Below are positions 1 to 12,019 of a stretch of 64,000 nucleotides of DNA, in pieces. The stretch is from Lates calcarifer. Taxonomy: Eukaryota > Chordata > Actinopteri > Centropomidae. The stretch covers positions 8,132,564-8,196,563 of the forward strand of contig NC_066833.1 in the NCBI RefSeq assembly GCF_001640805.2, in the 5' to 3' direction. A program made the position numbers and the translations under genes. The notes under the pieces were generated by a model. The model searched no databases and was not told where the DNA came from. It saw only the letters and a program-made list of their open reading frames with translations. Numbering within the stretch: position 1 is the first letter of the stretch; every line of letters starts with the position of its first letter.

Positions 1-494
1 TTCCCCTCTTAAGAATAAATAACAGGGAGTTGGGCTCCAAAACTAAACTCTGACCTCTACCTGAAGGTTACAGTGATATACCTGCAAGTAATAAGAAACC
101 ATTATCAGACTTTCACATGTTCCTGTGAGCGTCTTCATTTGAGCCCACACTCTGTTTTCTCTGCCAAAGTAAAGCAAACACAGTCATCAGGGTTTCTATT
201 CCCTATCACACTGTATTAGCATAATGCTATTTTCTTTGTCTTGTGCCTTGTTGTTTTTTCATATTATCCATATTCTTCATTTTCTCTGCTCTGCTGTTTC
301 TCTGGTGACTCTGTGGCATGCTGGGTGTGGAGACAGGAAGTGTCCCACGATTCACCTCAATATGAGCTCATGTCAATGATAATGAAGTTAGACCAAGAAG
401 CTGTGAAGCATTCACTTTAAATACAGCTAAACAACTGAGGTATTCTCACCTCTTTTAAACTGTCTTTAATAAACAACAAAACAACAACTAATCT
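1..494. other. Noncoding, nothing recognised
   Basis: No open frame of interest, no recognised repeat and no tandem array. The AT-rich end (about 470-494) runs directly into dispersed repeat A. Confidence 0.5.
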
Positions 495-625
495 CAGATG
501 GAGGCAGTGGTATTCCAGCAGCTCCCAGTAAAATCCCTGTTTTCATCAATGGAGTCTGGTAGAGATATATAGAGATGTTTCTGGTTAAACTAAAAGGATC
601 TTCCTCTGTCTCATAATGTTGTTAT
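495..625 (+). repeat. Dispersed repeat A, copy 1 (body only)
   Basis: This stretch matches bases 9424-9541 on the same strand and the reverse complement of about 19320-19460 almost base for base. It includes the words GGTATTCCAGCAGCTCCCAG and GTAGAGATATATAGAGATGT. The match fades after the CTTCCTCT word near 608, with weaker similarity to about 625. It has no coding potential and terminal repeats cannot be fixed, so the class is unknown; a non-autonomous DNA transposon is one possibility. Confidence 0.8.
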
Positions 626-1869
626 TGTTGTTCATTCAGAGTCAAGACATAAGACAGATGATGACAGATAACGAGGACAAAGACACAAAAGAACCACGAT
701 CAAAGAAAAAAAACATAAGAAAATCACAAGAATACAGAATAGAAACGAAACTCAATAGTAATGTGGTCGTATATTCTGTGAAACCGACTGTGAAAGTGTC
801 AGTTAGCATTAGGCTAATTTTAGCCAATCGCATGTCCAATCCATAGACTGTGTATAGTGCACTTGTAGTTGCACTAAATTGTTCTGAGAATCTTCAAAAT
901 AAAACTCAGTCAGAGGTGAAGCAGTTTTAAGTCAGTCATCATTCTGATGTAGGAGCAGCAGCTTGTAGCGTCTCTGTTCTTCTTTGCTAACGGTCTGAGC
1001 TTGGTTTGTCCAAAATAAAAGCAGAAGCAATTTAATCTGAACTCAGAGACCTGAGCTCCTTCGTGCTGCTTCCAAATCAGAAGGTGGAAAAACCGAACAC
1101 TGCTCTGTAATGGTTTTTCATTTCAGTCTAATGTGCGGTTGTTGTGTGTAACATACAACAGCTTTTAACTCCACAATTAACTTTCAAATCTAAAATTAAA
1201 GTCCATCTCCATCTACTCGAGCTTGTGTGAACAAAAGGCCCATAATGCATTGCGCTGCTGACATCATGATCCTGAGCTCTATAAGAGCCAGGTTCAAAAC
1301 CTGAGTTTTCCTTTAAGGCTGTAACATGTCACTTCTGTGACAGAGAAGCTGAAATAATATTTTCTTTGTTTCCTGCGGAGCATTAAAGATATGAATGAAA
1401 TGACTAATTTCCAGTATAAATAGATTCTCATACTTGAATCCTCCCTGAAAACAGCTCAGCGAAACACAACTGGATGCTTCGTTGGGGACGTTCGGGTCGC
1501 AGACAGTCGAGGTCACGCTCTTATAATTGCACAGTATGACATACATATCCAGCCAATTTCAGAGAAGGAAGCTCACTGCATGCAGTCATAAATCAATGCC
1601 TGAACCACAGGCAGGTGAATGGAGAGAGGGAGAAGGAGGAACAAAAGAGATGGAGAGAGATATTGAGGAGAGAGATACAATGGGAGTGCAGTAAGGTTTT
1701 TCTCTCCAAGCCGCATTCGTCTCCTGCCAAACCTCTTTCTCTGTTTTATTTATTCTAGGACTATTTCTCCTCTGTGAACTCCTCACTCAGAACATGATGG
1801 ATGAATGAGTGATTATACAGAGGCTCTGAAATAATTTTGAATATCCCACGTACACAACTCAAGCAGTAC
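626..1869. other. Noncoding, no gene seen
   Basis: Short frames on both strands (up to 77 codons) lack recognisable domains and credible splice contexts. The sequence is AT-rich with ordinary dinucleotide use. Nothing recognisable was seen. Confidence 0.45.
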
Positions 1870-2390
1870 CTTATTCTTTATCTGCTGTAGGCGGTCTGGG
1901 CCTGCAAGCATGTCATTAGTGCCACTGCTAATTGGCTTATTTTCCAGAGCATGTTAATGCCACAATAAGCTCCAAATCACTCACACCTTTATGTTGTGAT
2001 AGAGACGAACAGAAAAGCCTCCAAAAACAGGAATTCTGTTAAACAATTAATGGTGCCAAAACCTCCTAAGTGTGAACCATATTATAATTTATTCCTGTCT
2101 GAAATATGAGGGAAACAGTTTGTGGAGATGGTGAATGCTCTGCTGTCAGCTATGATCTTTTCAAGGAGCGAAAATTGTCGTGTAAAGCTGCAAATTCCAT
2201 TAGCGAGTTTCTGCACAGGGAGCCATCATCGCCCTGTCAGGAAAACAGACGGCCATCTTCTTATTTTATCAAACAACTTCTCCTTTTTTGAGCATGCACT
2301 CTTTCAAAATAAAAGAGAAAATAACTGTCTTATCATCTTGAATGCCAATCACATCCGTCCTTTTAGAAATCCATGCAGGCCATTTCAGTC
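1870..2390. promoter_or_regulatory. Candidate conserved noncoding element
   Basis: A unique, repeat-free stretch with homeodomain-like words (CATTAG, GCTAATTGG, GTTAATG) packed between about 1910 and 1960. It is followed by a second compact block (2120-2300) that keeps several CpGs. Short frames in it look accidental. The call rests on texture only: lack of repeats and dense developmental-factor-type motifs. Conservation was not tested. Confidence 0.3.
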
Positions 2391-3293
2391 AGAGTAAAAC
2401 AGCAGAAACAGCAGCTGTGCTGAGCTGCAGTCCCTTCCAGTAACAGGAAAACAATAAAAGAGACAGACAGAGAGAAGAGAAGGCTGTTGTTATTACTCTG
2501 CCTTCACTCAGCTTTTTCACCCACAGCGGTGTAGAGCGCAAATTGTGCGTGGCCTGAGCTGGAGGAACCACAAAACAAGCACTCTAGTGTGAAAGATGAA
2601 TCGGGTCTGGGAGCCAGAGAGTTTATTTGTGTTGCTGAACTATAACAAGAGACGCACTTTGCATCGGTGGTGAGATGAAGGAGAGGAGAGGGAGAGAAAG
2701 TGGGTGAGTTCACTTCAATATCACTGCGTCTCTTGTGGTGATTTCACAGAGGTGACACCACTCAGAGCAGCAGAGGAGTGGTTAGTATTACTGTGACCTA
2801 CAGAGGTTATTCTTATAAATTCAATGCTGTGTGTTTTTAGATGCTGTGGCTGTTTTTCTCCTGCTGAGAAATACTGTTGTGAAGCTGAAAGACCAGGTTT
2901 AAATGCAGCAGTGTTTTCACACCAAAACTGTTCTGTTGGATTAAAACGAACTCTGCTACGTTTACTTGGTTAGTGGTTGGTTGAAACCTGGTGTGGAGTC
3001 AACAACCGGACTCAGGCTGTTTGAAAAGAGGGTGCATGCTGCAGAGTGCATGAATTCAAGATCTAAACTACTAATAAACTGTTCAGGAGGAGATCTTAAA
3101 GGTAATTAATCATTTGGTAACTTAACATCGATGAATTTCAACACTGGTCAATAGTTTCACCTACAGTCTGTTGCGGTGGCATCCTCCATGTCATTCACAT
3201 GGACATTAGAACAGTTTATCAAAAAATCAAGATCAGACGGATTTGAAATAACCAATATATAACCACACCCCATCACACAACAGTGGTTAATTG
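2391..3293. other. Noncoding, no gene seen
   Basis: A purine-rich tract (2455-2490 and 2675-2705) and otherwise ordinary AT-rich sequence. No repeat or exon was recognised. Confidence 0.45.
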
Positions 3294-3533
3294 CTAGTTT
3301 GTTGCCTGTATGCTAAACGTGAAGACAGGGGAACATGTCGTTATCCTCCGCTGTTGTTGGAGAGTACGGTAGTTTCCTTTATAGAGTCGACAAACAGCCT
3401 TATCTTTAGTCATAAGTTTACGATCCACGGTGTAGAACCTAAAATACGTAGACACGCTGCTTCTCAGATGTTTCGGTGTCGTGATGATCCACTCAGGACG
3501 ACTCTGCTCACTACTGTCCTCCATTTTCAACAA
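3294..3533 (-). pseudogene. hAT-type BED zinc-finger fossil
   Basis: A 79-codon frame on the minus strand contains YFRFYTVDRK followed by KAVCRLYKG. This resembles the start of a BED zinc finger (aromatic W/F-x-F followed by a C-x2-C pair) as found at the N terminus of hAT transposases and of the ZBED genes derived from them. The second cysteine of the pair reads as tyrosine. The downstream part, which should hold a GNTTNM-like stretch and the closing H-x-H, is only recoverable in another frame, so the reading frame is broken. No hAT catalytic domain follows. I read this as a decayed transposase 5' piece, not a host gene. The assignment comes from family knowledge, not a database match. Confidence 0.45.
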
Positions 3534-4405
3534 ACAACACTGTATTCTTGTTAGTTTACTGATAGCTTAACGCGAGACACAACACACCAGAATACAGTTA
3601 CACTCTTCAGTAACAGATTACATAAAGGGATTATTCCTTCTAAATCTGCATTATTCACTCCAAAATTTAAAGTTGAACATTTGTTGGTCAGATTGTCTAC
3701 CTAGCATGCTACCTAATTAGCCACATAGCTAGCAGACCACAGATCAGCCTATTAGCATAGTAGCTAATGAACAAAACACCAACCAGAAACTAGCCAATTT
3801 CCAACATGCAGGGTGTGTATTGTATTTCTTCACCTTCCTAAATGTCTGGGAACTTTTTGGTTTGTGAGCTAGCTTCCTCAGTCTGTGCAGCACTGTAGAT
3901 TTACATTATTTATATTCTGTATTTCATACTGTGGGAAAACAGACGAGGTAAAAACTACCTTTTCTGCTGCTATTTTTATTTTAAGAGGATTAGTTGGAAG
4001 TCAAACTAAATGTTCTATGGAGCTGTAAATTCACATAGTTTTATTTTCATCCTGTGTTCTGGTTTTCACTTTGACATAAAGCTGTGGAAAATTAAAAGTA
4101 AAAGGAAAAACTGGGTCTAACACAACCACGTTATATCTAACAAAACACATAAAAATTACAGTTAAGGACATGTAATCTGTAATCTGTAGCGAAACCCATT
4201 TTAACAGTCTCCTCACATGGCTGATGTGGGATTTGAACTTGTGACACTCCAGTAACACTGTAGTTTCTCCAGCAGCACTGACACCAACACAGACCTGAAC
4301 AGGTCAAAGACACATCCTCTCTAATGGCGAGCAGACACAGTTATAGGCGGTGTAGCTGGGTCTGAGGTGATCGCTCCAGGTCAGGGGCCAGACAATAAAC
4401 GAGCA
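3534..4405. other. Noncoding with GCTAGC-type word cluster
   Basis: Between about 3700 and 3790 there is a run of related words (TAGCATGCTA, AATTAGC, TAGCTAGC, TTAGCATAG, TAGCTAATG). The remainder is AT-rich and featureless. A tRNA-like phrase (GGGATTTGAACTTGTGAC, about 4229-4246) could be a SINE scrap but is too short to call. Confidence 0.4.
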
Positions 4406-4446
4406 GTGTGTGTCTGTGTGTATGTGTGTGTGTGTGTGTGTGTGTG
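4406..4446. repeat. (GT)n microsatellite
   Basis: About 40 bases of GT repeat with CT and AT interruptions near the start. Confidence 0.95.
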
Positions 4447-5035
4447 ACATGAAAGAAATGAAAGTTGGGGTCTACCTCAGCGTGGCCCCGTCCTCTCAGA
4501 CGTCTCGTGTCGTTGCCAGCCTGTGATTTCACCAGGACCTTATCTCTGTACAACAGACCGGCCATTTTCTGTCACTGCAAAACACAGATGACACCCAGGT
4601 TCCAGTTATACTCCCACACAAAGACAATCTGCACACACACTATCCCGCAGGTACGGGCTGAAATATCTATCACTACAAACTGAATCTAAATGACAGAGTT
4701 TGGAATTCAAAAGTAAAATTCAGTTTCAGTTCTGAAGAGTTGAAGAGTCCAGAATCACAGAACCTCTTCTGTCTGACATCTCTGTTGTTTGGACCTGGTA
4801 TCCACAGTTAATATACAATACAGGTTCATATAAAGGTATAATATACATAAGATCACACATCATCTGCTGTCCATCACACCAGTTTCATTTAAGCTAACTA
4901 GCTCGCTAGCTAACATCAATACCATATGAGACTTTCAGTTAAAGCTGAAACGCTTTTCTTTCAGTTCAGTTTGTGTAAAGGTTTGAAATACTTATTAACC
5001 TGAGGTAACCCTATATGTTTGTATTTTTATTTGCA
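4447..5035. other. Noncoding, no gene seen
   Basis: Includes a GCTAACTAGCTCGCTAGCTA-type cluster at about 4894-4914, and a pyrimidine-rich run ending in TTTTTATTTGCAG just before the exon-like frame at 5036. Confidence 0.4.
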
Positions 5036-5308
5036 GAATCATCCCGAAGGACTCGGTTAACATCGACATATATAATATCAGCTGATCCTGTGTTCACTGA
5101 TGAGGAGACGTCGTCCATGATCGAAAGAGATGCTGTCAGGTCACTCCTGACGACTGAAACTATCCAGGATATATTATATATATTCCACGTTTATATAAAC
5201 CTGTGGATCAGGCCTTCCGTCAGGCTTGAACATGCTGATGATTCAGGGAATTTTCACGTGAGGGAGAGGGAGTTCAACGCCCTGGATGTGTGCGACGGAA
5301 AACCGAAG
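5036..5308 (+). other. Orphan exon-like open frame
   Basis: The sequence TTTTTATTTGCAG, an acceptable 3' splice site, is followed by about 91 codons with no stop. They end at CCGAAG followed by GTGAAATGAG, a usable 5' splice site. The frame has an acidic start (DPVFTDEETSSMIERDAV), is serine and arginine rich, and keeps about a dozen CpGs, which is unusual against its AT-rich surroundings. If real, it would begin in phase 1 and end in phase 0. I recognise no family. Frames of this length are expected by chance in 64 kb, so this is only the best-looking orphan exon and may equally be a piece of an unknown repeat. Confidence 0.13.
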
Positions 5309-7111
5309 GTGAAATGAGAGAATAAGTTTCTTAATGCAATTACTCAAATTAAAAATACAACTCCAAACTCTGATTCAGATTCAGTTTCTACATCTCTCTC
5401 TACATGTTTCAGGCCATACGCAGGGTGCACACACTCCTCCTCTCCTTCTTTATAATCTGGGGGTTTCTCTGTCTCTCTGCTCCCTGATTCCCACTTTACT
5501 CTCACACACTTGCAGCAGTGAAGCCTGGTTTCCTTGGAGACAGCTAATCAGAACGAGTGGGAGGAAAGAGACCGGTCTATTAGACCCGGTGCGGTTCCTG
5601 TAGTGGGTACATCTGTGGTGTCACACGAGCAGAACAGTCCCGAGGCCATGCACATTTGGGGCCCGACACATGGCTCGCTTTGCTCAAAACCAAAAATCAT
5701 GAACGAGGCACTTACAGACTTTTATTCATGTCCTCGAGAGCCCGGGTGATTTATGAGTGTGAAAATGAAACTTCCTCTCATAGTTTCATCTTATTAGTCT
5801 TCATCAGAAAAGACGTTTTTCAGGAGTTTAGTGCATCCAGAAATAAAAGTAAAATGATGCAGGAACGTGCAGTTCTCTGGTCTTTAACCGCTCAATCAGC
5901 AGTAATTAACACAGCTTACTCTCTCTGTGGTACAGTAGTGTTGGAACATGTGGTTTCTAACTCCAGGCAGAGCTTGTGTGTATTTTCCCTCAACGTCCAG
6001 ATGAGGTGTATATCAGAGGAAGTCATGTAGAACCAAGAAAATAAGGAGGGAAAGTACATTCCTGGTCTGAAATGAGCTGGACTCGGCCAACCCTGGCTCC
6101 AAACCCTCCGTACAGTTTTCAGTGTTTTGATTAAAAGTTGTTTACTCAATGAGAGTTTTCTCATAGATGCAGTTTAACTGCTAAATTCTTCTCTGGTGGT
6201 TCTTTACTAATCATAGACATTTACTCAGCTCCAGTTGGTTTTTGTTTCTCGTGTTCGGTTTCTTTTTTCACTTCTGTTCCACAGGGAAATCACAGATTCT
6301 CCGTCCCTCTCTGGCAGTTTATTTTCCCTTGTTGTGGAGCTGGAGGGTGACGCTCAGGAACAGACGGTGAGCTGATCGACAGACGAGGCCACACTGCCGC
6401 TCCAAAAGGCTGGGAATTAATGACCGACTCATGTACTGAACACACACACATACATATTATATATACATGCACAGAGATCACAGCCTGGTGGATTAAATAA
6501 TGGACCTACAGCTTCCTGGTCTGTGATACTGTGATATTTAATATGGAGGTGTTTAAACTGTTTATTCTGATATTAAAGACCCATATTAATAAATCACTGC
6601 TACTGGAAGATGCAGCACAACACAAGTCCTCCTTTTTTCATGCAATTCATTTTTACTTTTTCTGTTATTATTTTCACACAGAACACAAATTTTCTGCAGC
6701 AAAAAAGCGATGTAATTTATTTTCTTTGGAAGGAGGTTGATTTTTCTGATCAGAGGATCCTGGTAGTTGGTCTCTGAACTTAAATTGATGAGTTGGGTGA
6801 ACACACACAGGACATGTTTTCAGCTGAACTCATGATTATTAGTCCTGAACTTTCTCTTTTCTTTGTGAATCACAGATAAAGATTCAGTTATCAGGACTGT
6901 CTCTGAAATCAGATACTGGCTTCATTTGTTCACACTATTTAAATTTTTACTGTAAATGCTGATGATTTAAGTTTCTAAGGCCGAACAACTCGTTAATCTG
7001 AATTTTCAAGAAATTCAGTTAAACTTTTCTCTAAGTTGAGATGTAAACGTTATTCTCTGTCAGAGGAAGTTAGATATGATCATTAACAGCTCGTACAGAC
7101 CTCATCACACT
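5309..7111. other. Noncoding, no gene seen
   Basis: Several short overlapping frames on both strands (for example 5656-6030 and 5916-6164) lack domains and splice context. There is a short CA/TA-rich run at about 6437-6470. No repeat was recognised. Confidence 0.45.
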
Positions 7112-9060
7112 TTAAATAAGAATATTACAGTGGCTCTTTGCTGCGGCTTCAGGAGGTGGTTGCTGTAGGTGGTGGTGATAATGCAGAGCTTTCTGCCATG
7201 GTGGGGACTGTTTTTCACTCTCTGGGGCTGATGATAAGACCCAGATGGATGACCAGCTGCTTTGGGTTTCTGAGCCCAGGGAGGTGGGCGTCACTGAGGG
7301 AGCGGGGGGAGGCCGAGGGGGAGTTGGTATGCGGGTCAGGGGGGCACCGCTGCATGAAGGCACAGATTTGAGGCTGTATTTTTAAAATTCATGCTCCCTT
7401 TATCCCACGTGGTTGGACCAGGAGGGTTTCTATTGTTAGCCAGGAGGGCTCTGAAGGTGCTCCGGATCACCAGACCTCGATAAGCAAAGTAAGAGTATCC
7501 ATCTGCCCACCTTCCCTACCAGAGGGGTAATTAAAAGGCCACCTGATATCCTGCCTGGGTCTGGCTCTCAACACAATAACACAGCAGACTGAGCTCGGCC
7601 TCAGGATGAGCCTCCCCTGCAAATAAACATCTCATAAAGCAGAATATAAGAGCAGATCCTCCTCAAATCTCTGCTACATTAACAGAACACATCCAGATTC
7701 CTCCTGCTTGTCTTTCAAGGTGAGCTGCTTTTCTTTTTTCCACACAGAGCTGCTTGTCAATCCACTGCCCATTAATGTGAATTGCCCCCACTTGGCCCAG
7801 CAGTTTAGCTCATTAGCCGTCCGTCCTGTGTGTTCCTCTTTTTCCCTCTCGTCTCCATCACTGTGCAGAAACCTCTGTGTACAGTGTTGGTGGATCATTA
7901 TTTGTCATCCGTGTAACCACAGTCCACAGCTGCATACACTGCGGATTTTCTGCCCGACCAAGAGAGAGACAACAAAAACAAACGGAGCTAAGAGAAAGCA
8001 AATGTGACCATTAAAGCGTGAGACGAGTAACGTACGATCCCTGTTTCCCATCTGCCACCACGACATCCTCATCGAGAAACAGGAAGAAGAAGAAAGTGGA
8101 TATTAAGGAATGATCTGTCACACAAACCTGCACACTCACAGGCTAACTCTGTTTATCCAACAGCAGTCAGCTTCCCTCCCTCCTCTGCACACTTTTATTA
8201 TTTCTCTTTTTTTTTTCCTTTGGAGCATCAAGATGCAAATTCCACCCGTTTGGGAATATCAATAACATCTGGCTGTCTTCCTGAGGAGAGAGGTTGGGAT
8301 GTCTGGAGGCCATGCCAGTCACAGCGAAGCCCCGATGAATAAAGATATCTCTTCCTCTCCTCCTCACACTTCTCTGCTAATTAAGACGGAGCTGGTAACC
8401 AGCCGGTGTCGTTCTTCACTGAGTTACAAAGAAAATGAAATAAGGATCTGATTCTGCTAAATGCCAGTGAGCACATGCCTCCCTGTGGAATTAACCTTTA
8501 GTTATTGTAAATGCACATAAAGAATGTGTCTGAATAATTAATGAGTTGAACTATAACTTCAAATGAGCGCCCCGAGGCAGGAGTGGGATTTATTCATCCT
8601 GTTTTTATTCAGACTTGATTCCTTTTGCTTGTTTTTGACGTATAAATCACACGCGTCACAGCCTCACAGAGCCTCGCCATAAACCCCAGCTACTGCCCGT
8701 GAATGAGCAGGACCCTGAACGCATCACATCTGGATGCATCTGCCTCAACTTAGATCTCAAGTCAAGTGAAGCAGCTTGTTAACTTTCTCCAGATATCACC
8801 CCCCCCCACTCCGTCCTTCGCCATCAAAGATACAGCAAATTCGCTGACAATAGCGGATGATAAAAGCAAACTGTCATCTGGAAACCATCCCCCCCCAACC
8901 TCACACGCATTGTTTGCCAGGCATCAATTACACATGCTTTGCCCTGCTCCGTTTGAAAAGAACCAATGCCAAGATTCCACTTTATGGTTGGGCCTGAACG
9001 TGTGATAGGATCCAAAGATAACAGCGGAGGAGGGTCCTCTGTGTGTGTTCTGCCTGAGTG
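7112..9060. promoter_or_regulatory. Candidate conserved noncoding block, possibly several elements
   Basis: Nearly 2 kb without recognisable repeats. Homeodomain-type cores occur at 7528-7534 (TAATTAA), 8378-8383 (TAATTA) and 8535-8544 (TAATTAATGA), with an ATTAATGTGAATTG stretch near 7771-7784. CpGs persist (for example ACGCGTCAC near 8652) although the flanks are CpG-poor. The interruptions are two C-runs near 8800 and 8890 and a T-run near 8210. Frames at 7112-7371, 7674-8007 and 8167-8367 on both strands overlap and have no domains. The enhancer-like reading is inference. Confidence 0.35.
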
Positions 9061-9347
9061 TTCATGCATTTAACCGTCTGATTCTCAGGATCGGTTCAGA
9101 TTCCTCTTGGATTCCCTCTCTGTCTCCTTCTCCAACATCCTCAGACGTCAGTCTGCACATGGCGATTTCCAAACCTCATATCAAGTATAACGTTTATATC
9201 GTTTAAAATGATCTAATGTGCTGCTCTATCACCTCAAACACACATTAGATATTTCCATACAGTAATTAGGTTTGTTCATTCGGCTGCATGTTAGTCAGTG
9301 TTAAAGACTGAGAGTATGGCTTCCATCCATTCCTGTGCGTCAACAGC
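9061..9347. other. Noncoding spacer
   Basis: Ordinary AT-rich sequence between the candidate regulatory block and repeat A copy 2. Confidence 0.4.
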
Positions 9348-9665
9348 CTGTGACTTTCAGTGGTGGAAGAAGTAATCAAATTCTTTACATTAGTAAAAGT
9401 ACCACACAGTAACACAAACACACTAACAGATGGAGGCAGTGGTATTCCAGCAGCTCCCAGTAAAATCTCTGTTTTTGTCAATGGAGTCTGGTAGAGATAT
9501 ATAGAGATGTTTCTGATTAAACAGAAAGGATCTTCCTCTTTGACGTAGACGATCGTCCATTGGATTACATTACAGGTAAACTGTTTTACTCTGTACTGCT
9601 CTGATTCCAAAGCTTTTTCATTTACAGCCAAAACCATGAGAAAATCAGTCCCAGGTCCAAACATA
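9348..9665 (+). repeat. Dispersed repeat A, copy 2 (head, body, tail)
   Basis: It starts with CTGTGACTTTCAGTGGTGGA and a GTAAAAGTACC-containing head of a type abundant in teleosts. It continues with the body shared with 495-608 and 19320-19468. Relative to the longest copy (19082-19468, minus strand) it has lost about 120 bases between CTTCCTCTT and GACGTAGACGATCG. The tail (TTTACAGCCAAAACCATGAG) is shared with about 41949-41970. A 132-codon minus-strand frame over this region is a by-product of the repeat. Confidence 0.8.
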
Positions 9666-10239
9666 TTTATTAGATATTGACATGTTGCTCATCTCAGTTT
9701 CCTCCAAAATCTAAGCAGCTAATAATGAGCTTATAAATCACATTAATGTAACAGGTCCACGCTGTAAAACCTTCATGTGACAAATGATAAATTAAGGTAA
9801 AGGAACTGTAGCGAAGCCGTTAAACATTATTAACGATGTTTGTCGAAGCTCCCAACAAATCAAACTCCTGAACATCAGTGAAATCCAGAGTTTCCTGTAG
9901 TTTTAAATCAACCATCCACAGAATTAAACCAGACTATCTGCAGGTGTTTGTGTCTGTAACGTCGACTTGTTCTGCATGTTGTGATCTTAATGTGACACAT
10001 GTAAGATTTAAGAAATGTTCTACAAATTACGTGAAGAAAAGAGTGACATTTTACAAGCTGTGAAACAGCCAAACTGTCGGTTATTAGAGTGAGTGATACA
10101 GATTCAGCCTCGTCAGGTGGAACACATTGTTTAGAAGGAAACCCCCCTCAACCAAACAACATTTCACCTGACATTTAGCTGGGAATTAACTCAACACATT
10201 ACACTACTGCTCATAAAATGAATTTGCTTTCGATCAAAC
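9666..10239. other. Noncoding, no gene seen
   Basis: AT-rich. A short frame at 9878-10063 has no recognisable features. Confidence 0.45.
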
Positions 10240-10700
10240 GCTCTGACGCCCATATTTCAGGGAGCGGAGATAAGGTCAGCTGTCACAGAGGAATGTTTGC
10301 CCAGTAAAAATTGCTGCATAACAAGCTGGAGAGCAGGTTGAAGGTGGGCTTTCTGCTGCCTGCATGCTGCACACCCTGACCTTTACTTTACTCAACTCAA
10401 TATGCTTCACCTCATATGTGTGTTTGTTCTGTTCTGCCAAAATGAGAGAAGGCCCCCTTGGTTACCATATGCCACAGAGTCTTTCATCTGATTTGTTTCC
10501 CTCTTGTATTTGTTATTTTGTTCCAGTGTGGAGGCACATTGAACGAATCTGCTTTTTGATTCTTTCCCCATCTGTACCCTCCTGTTTTTTTCTCCGTCTA
10601 TGACAGCTTTTATTTTTCTTACAGGGCTAGATCTTACTGCTTGTTTCTTCTTTCCCTCAGCTTTGTTCCTTGGATTAGAGCGGGTGGAGGGAGATAAAAC
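10240..10700. promoter_or_regulatory. Candidate conserved noncoding element
   Basis: Repeat-free, with retained CpGs at its left end (GATCAAACGCTCTGACGCCC) and a GGAGATAAGGTCAGC word holding a GATA core. A 102-codon minus-strand frame (10407-10715) is lysine and arginine rich but has no known domain or splice context. Texture-based call only. Confidence 0.25.
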
Positions 10701-10785
10701 AGTGGTGCCAAGCAAGTCTCAATGTGCTAGATGTACATTTGAACTCTTGAGCTCTTTTGCCAATTAGCAGGATACAGCAATCCCA

Positions 10786-10789
<4 letters not shown>

Positions 10790-10828
<39 letters not shown>
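10790..10828. repeat. (GT)n microsatellite
   Basis: An uninterrupted GT repeat of about 38 bases. Shorter GT runs follow at about 10867-10878 and 10897-10906. Confidence 0.95.
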
Positions 10829-10833
<5 letters not shown>

Positions 10834-11188
10834 GCATTTGGGAGGGTGTGAACTTCTGTCTTCATGGGTGTGTGTGTTTCTGCTGTCACCAGGAAAATGT
10901 GTGTGTGCACCAGGCTCATCACCTTGATATCATATGATGGAGGTCGGAGGGAGTGAGGGTGATGATATTTGTTAGCGCTGATTAGTATTGTTGACATGCA
11001 GCACAGCAGACATGAGCTGTCACTACATCGCAGAGGAAGATGGCATCAGACAGAGACAGGTGGAATCTGATTGTTAGGTGACTTATTATTTTCCTCCAAG
11101 TGTAGGAGAGAGGTGGTGTTTCAGTGCAACTGTCAACAACACATTTGAAACAGGTGGTCCCTGTGTATCACTGTGTACATCTAACCCT
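10829..11188. other. Noncoding, no gene seen
   Basis: Short GT-rich runs at the start, then ordinary sequence. Confidence 0.4.
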
Positions 11189-11248
11189 AACTCTAAACTG
11201 CTAGCATTAGCATGCTAACATCAGCGTGCTAACATCAGCATGCTAACG
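11189..11248. repeat. 14-bp tandem repeat of GCTAAC words
   Basis: CATGCTAACATCAG, CGTGCTAACATCAG and CATGCTAAC follow one another from about 11211, preceded by GCTAGCATTAG. The period is 14 bases. The repeated word is close to self-complementary with GTTAGC and belongs to a word family scattered through the window. Confidence 0.8.
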
Positions 11249-12019
11249 TGGCAGTAATGATAATGTGTTGTCATTAAGGATAAGTCCTGACAACTTGTAC
11301 AATTAATATAATGGATCAGACAGAATTATCTGGTTATTATACTGCACAAATAAAGCTCACACATTTCTACAGTTCATGTCCCCTGATACGACTGTTCTAC
11401 GAACAGTTGGAGAACCCCACCCCCTTTTTTACTGCGCCTTCACTGCAAAAACAGGAAGCGATTGTAGCTCTTAGAACGTCGTGTACAGTGATTGGTTCAG
11501 ACCTAAATGTGCGTTGATTGGTCGAACATGTGCCCACCAGCAACTACACCTGTTAAAAACCCAAGTTAGAAGGACACTGTGTCAATAACGGCCCAGAACT
11601 TCATTGCTCTTATTGTCAGCATAATAAACAGAATAAAGTGTTTAAATCTCAGTGGAGTTTTCCAGAAGTGTTTGGTCCAAAAACACCTTCTAAGATTCTG
11701 TAGACAGATATAACACCAGGCTACAACACAGTCTGTTGCTTTCCTCTTCTTTTAACACGTTTTTAAGAGATACAACATGCTTTTTTTTTCTTTAAAGGTG
11801 TGTTTTTGTATTTGTTGTCTCCCCCTGCTTCTAGTCTTTAGGCTTTATCTACACCCTGACTCCAGCTCTGTACTGTACCCATCTCTTAAAGAAAATACAT
11901 GGAATTACCACAACACTGCACTTTTTCTTTTAGGAAACACCTATAGTGATGTATTTGACATTTAAATGTACTCTGAGACACATATATATGATGCTTTTTG
12001 TAGAATGTTTCAGCAGAAC
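11249..12019. other. Noncoding, no gene seen
   Basis: Ordinary AT-rich sequence. The small frames at 11311-11517 and 11777-11965 have no recognised features. Confidence 0.45.

Noticed and set aside
9266..9664. 132-codon minus-strand open frame
   Set aside because: It lies on repeat A, whose other copies do not keep the frame, and has no domain.
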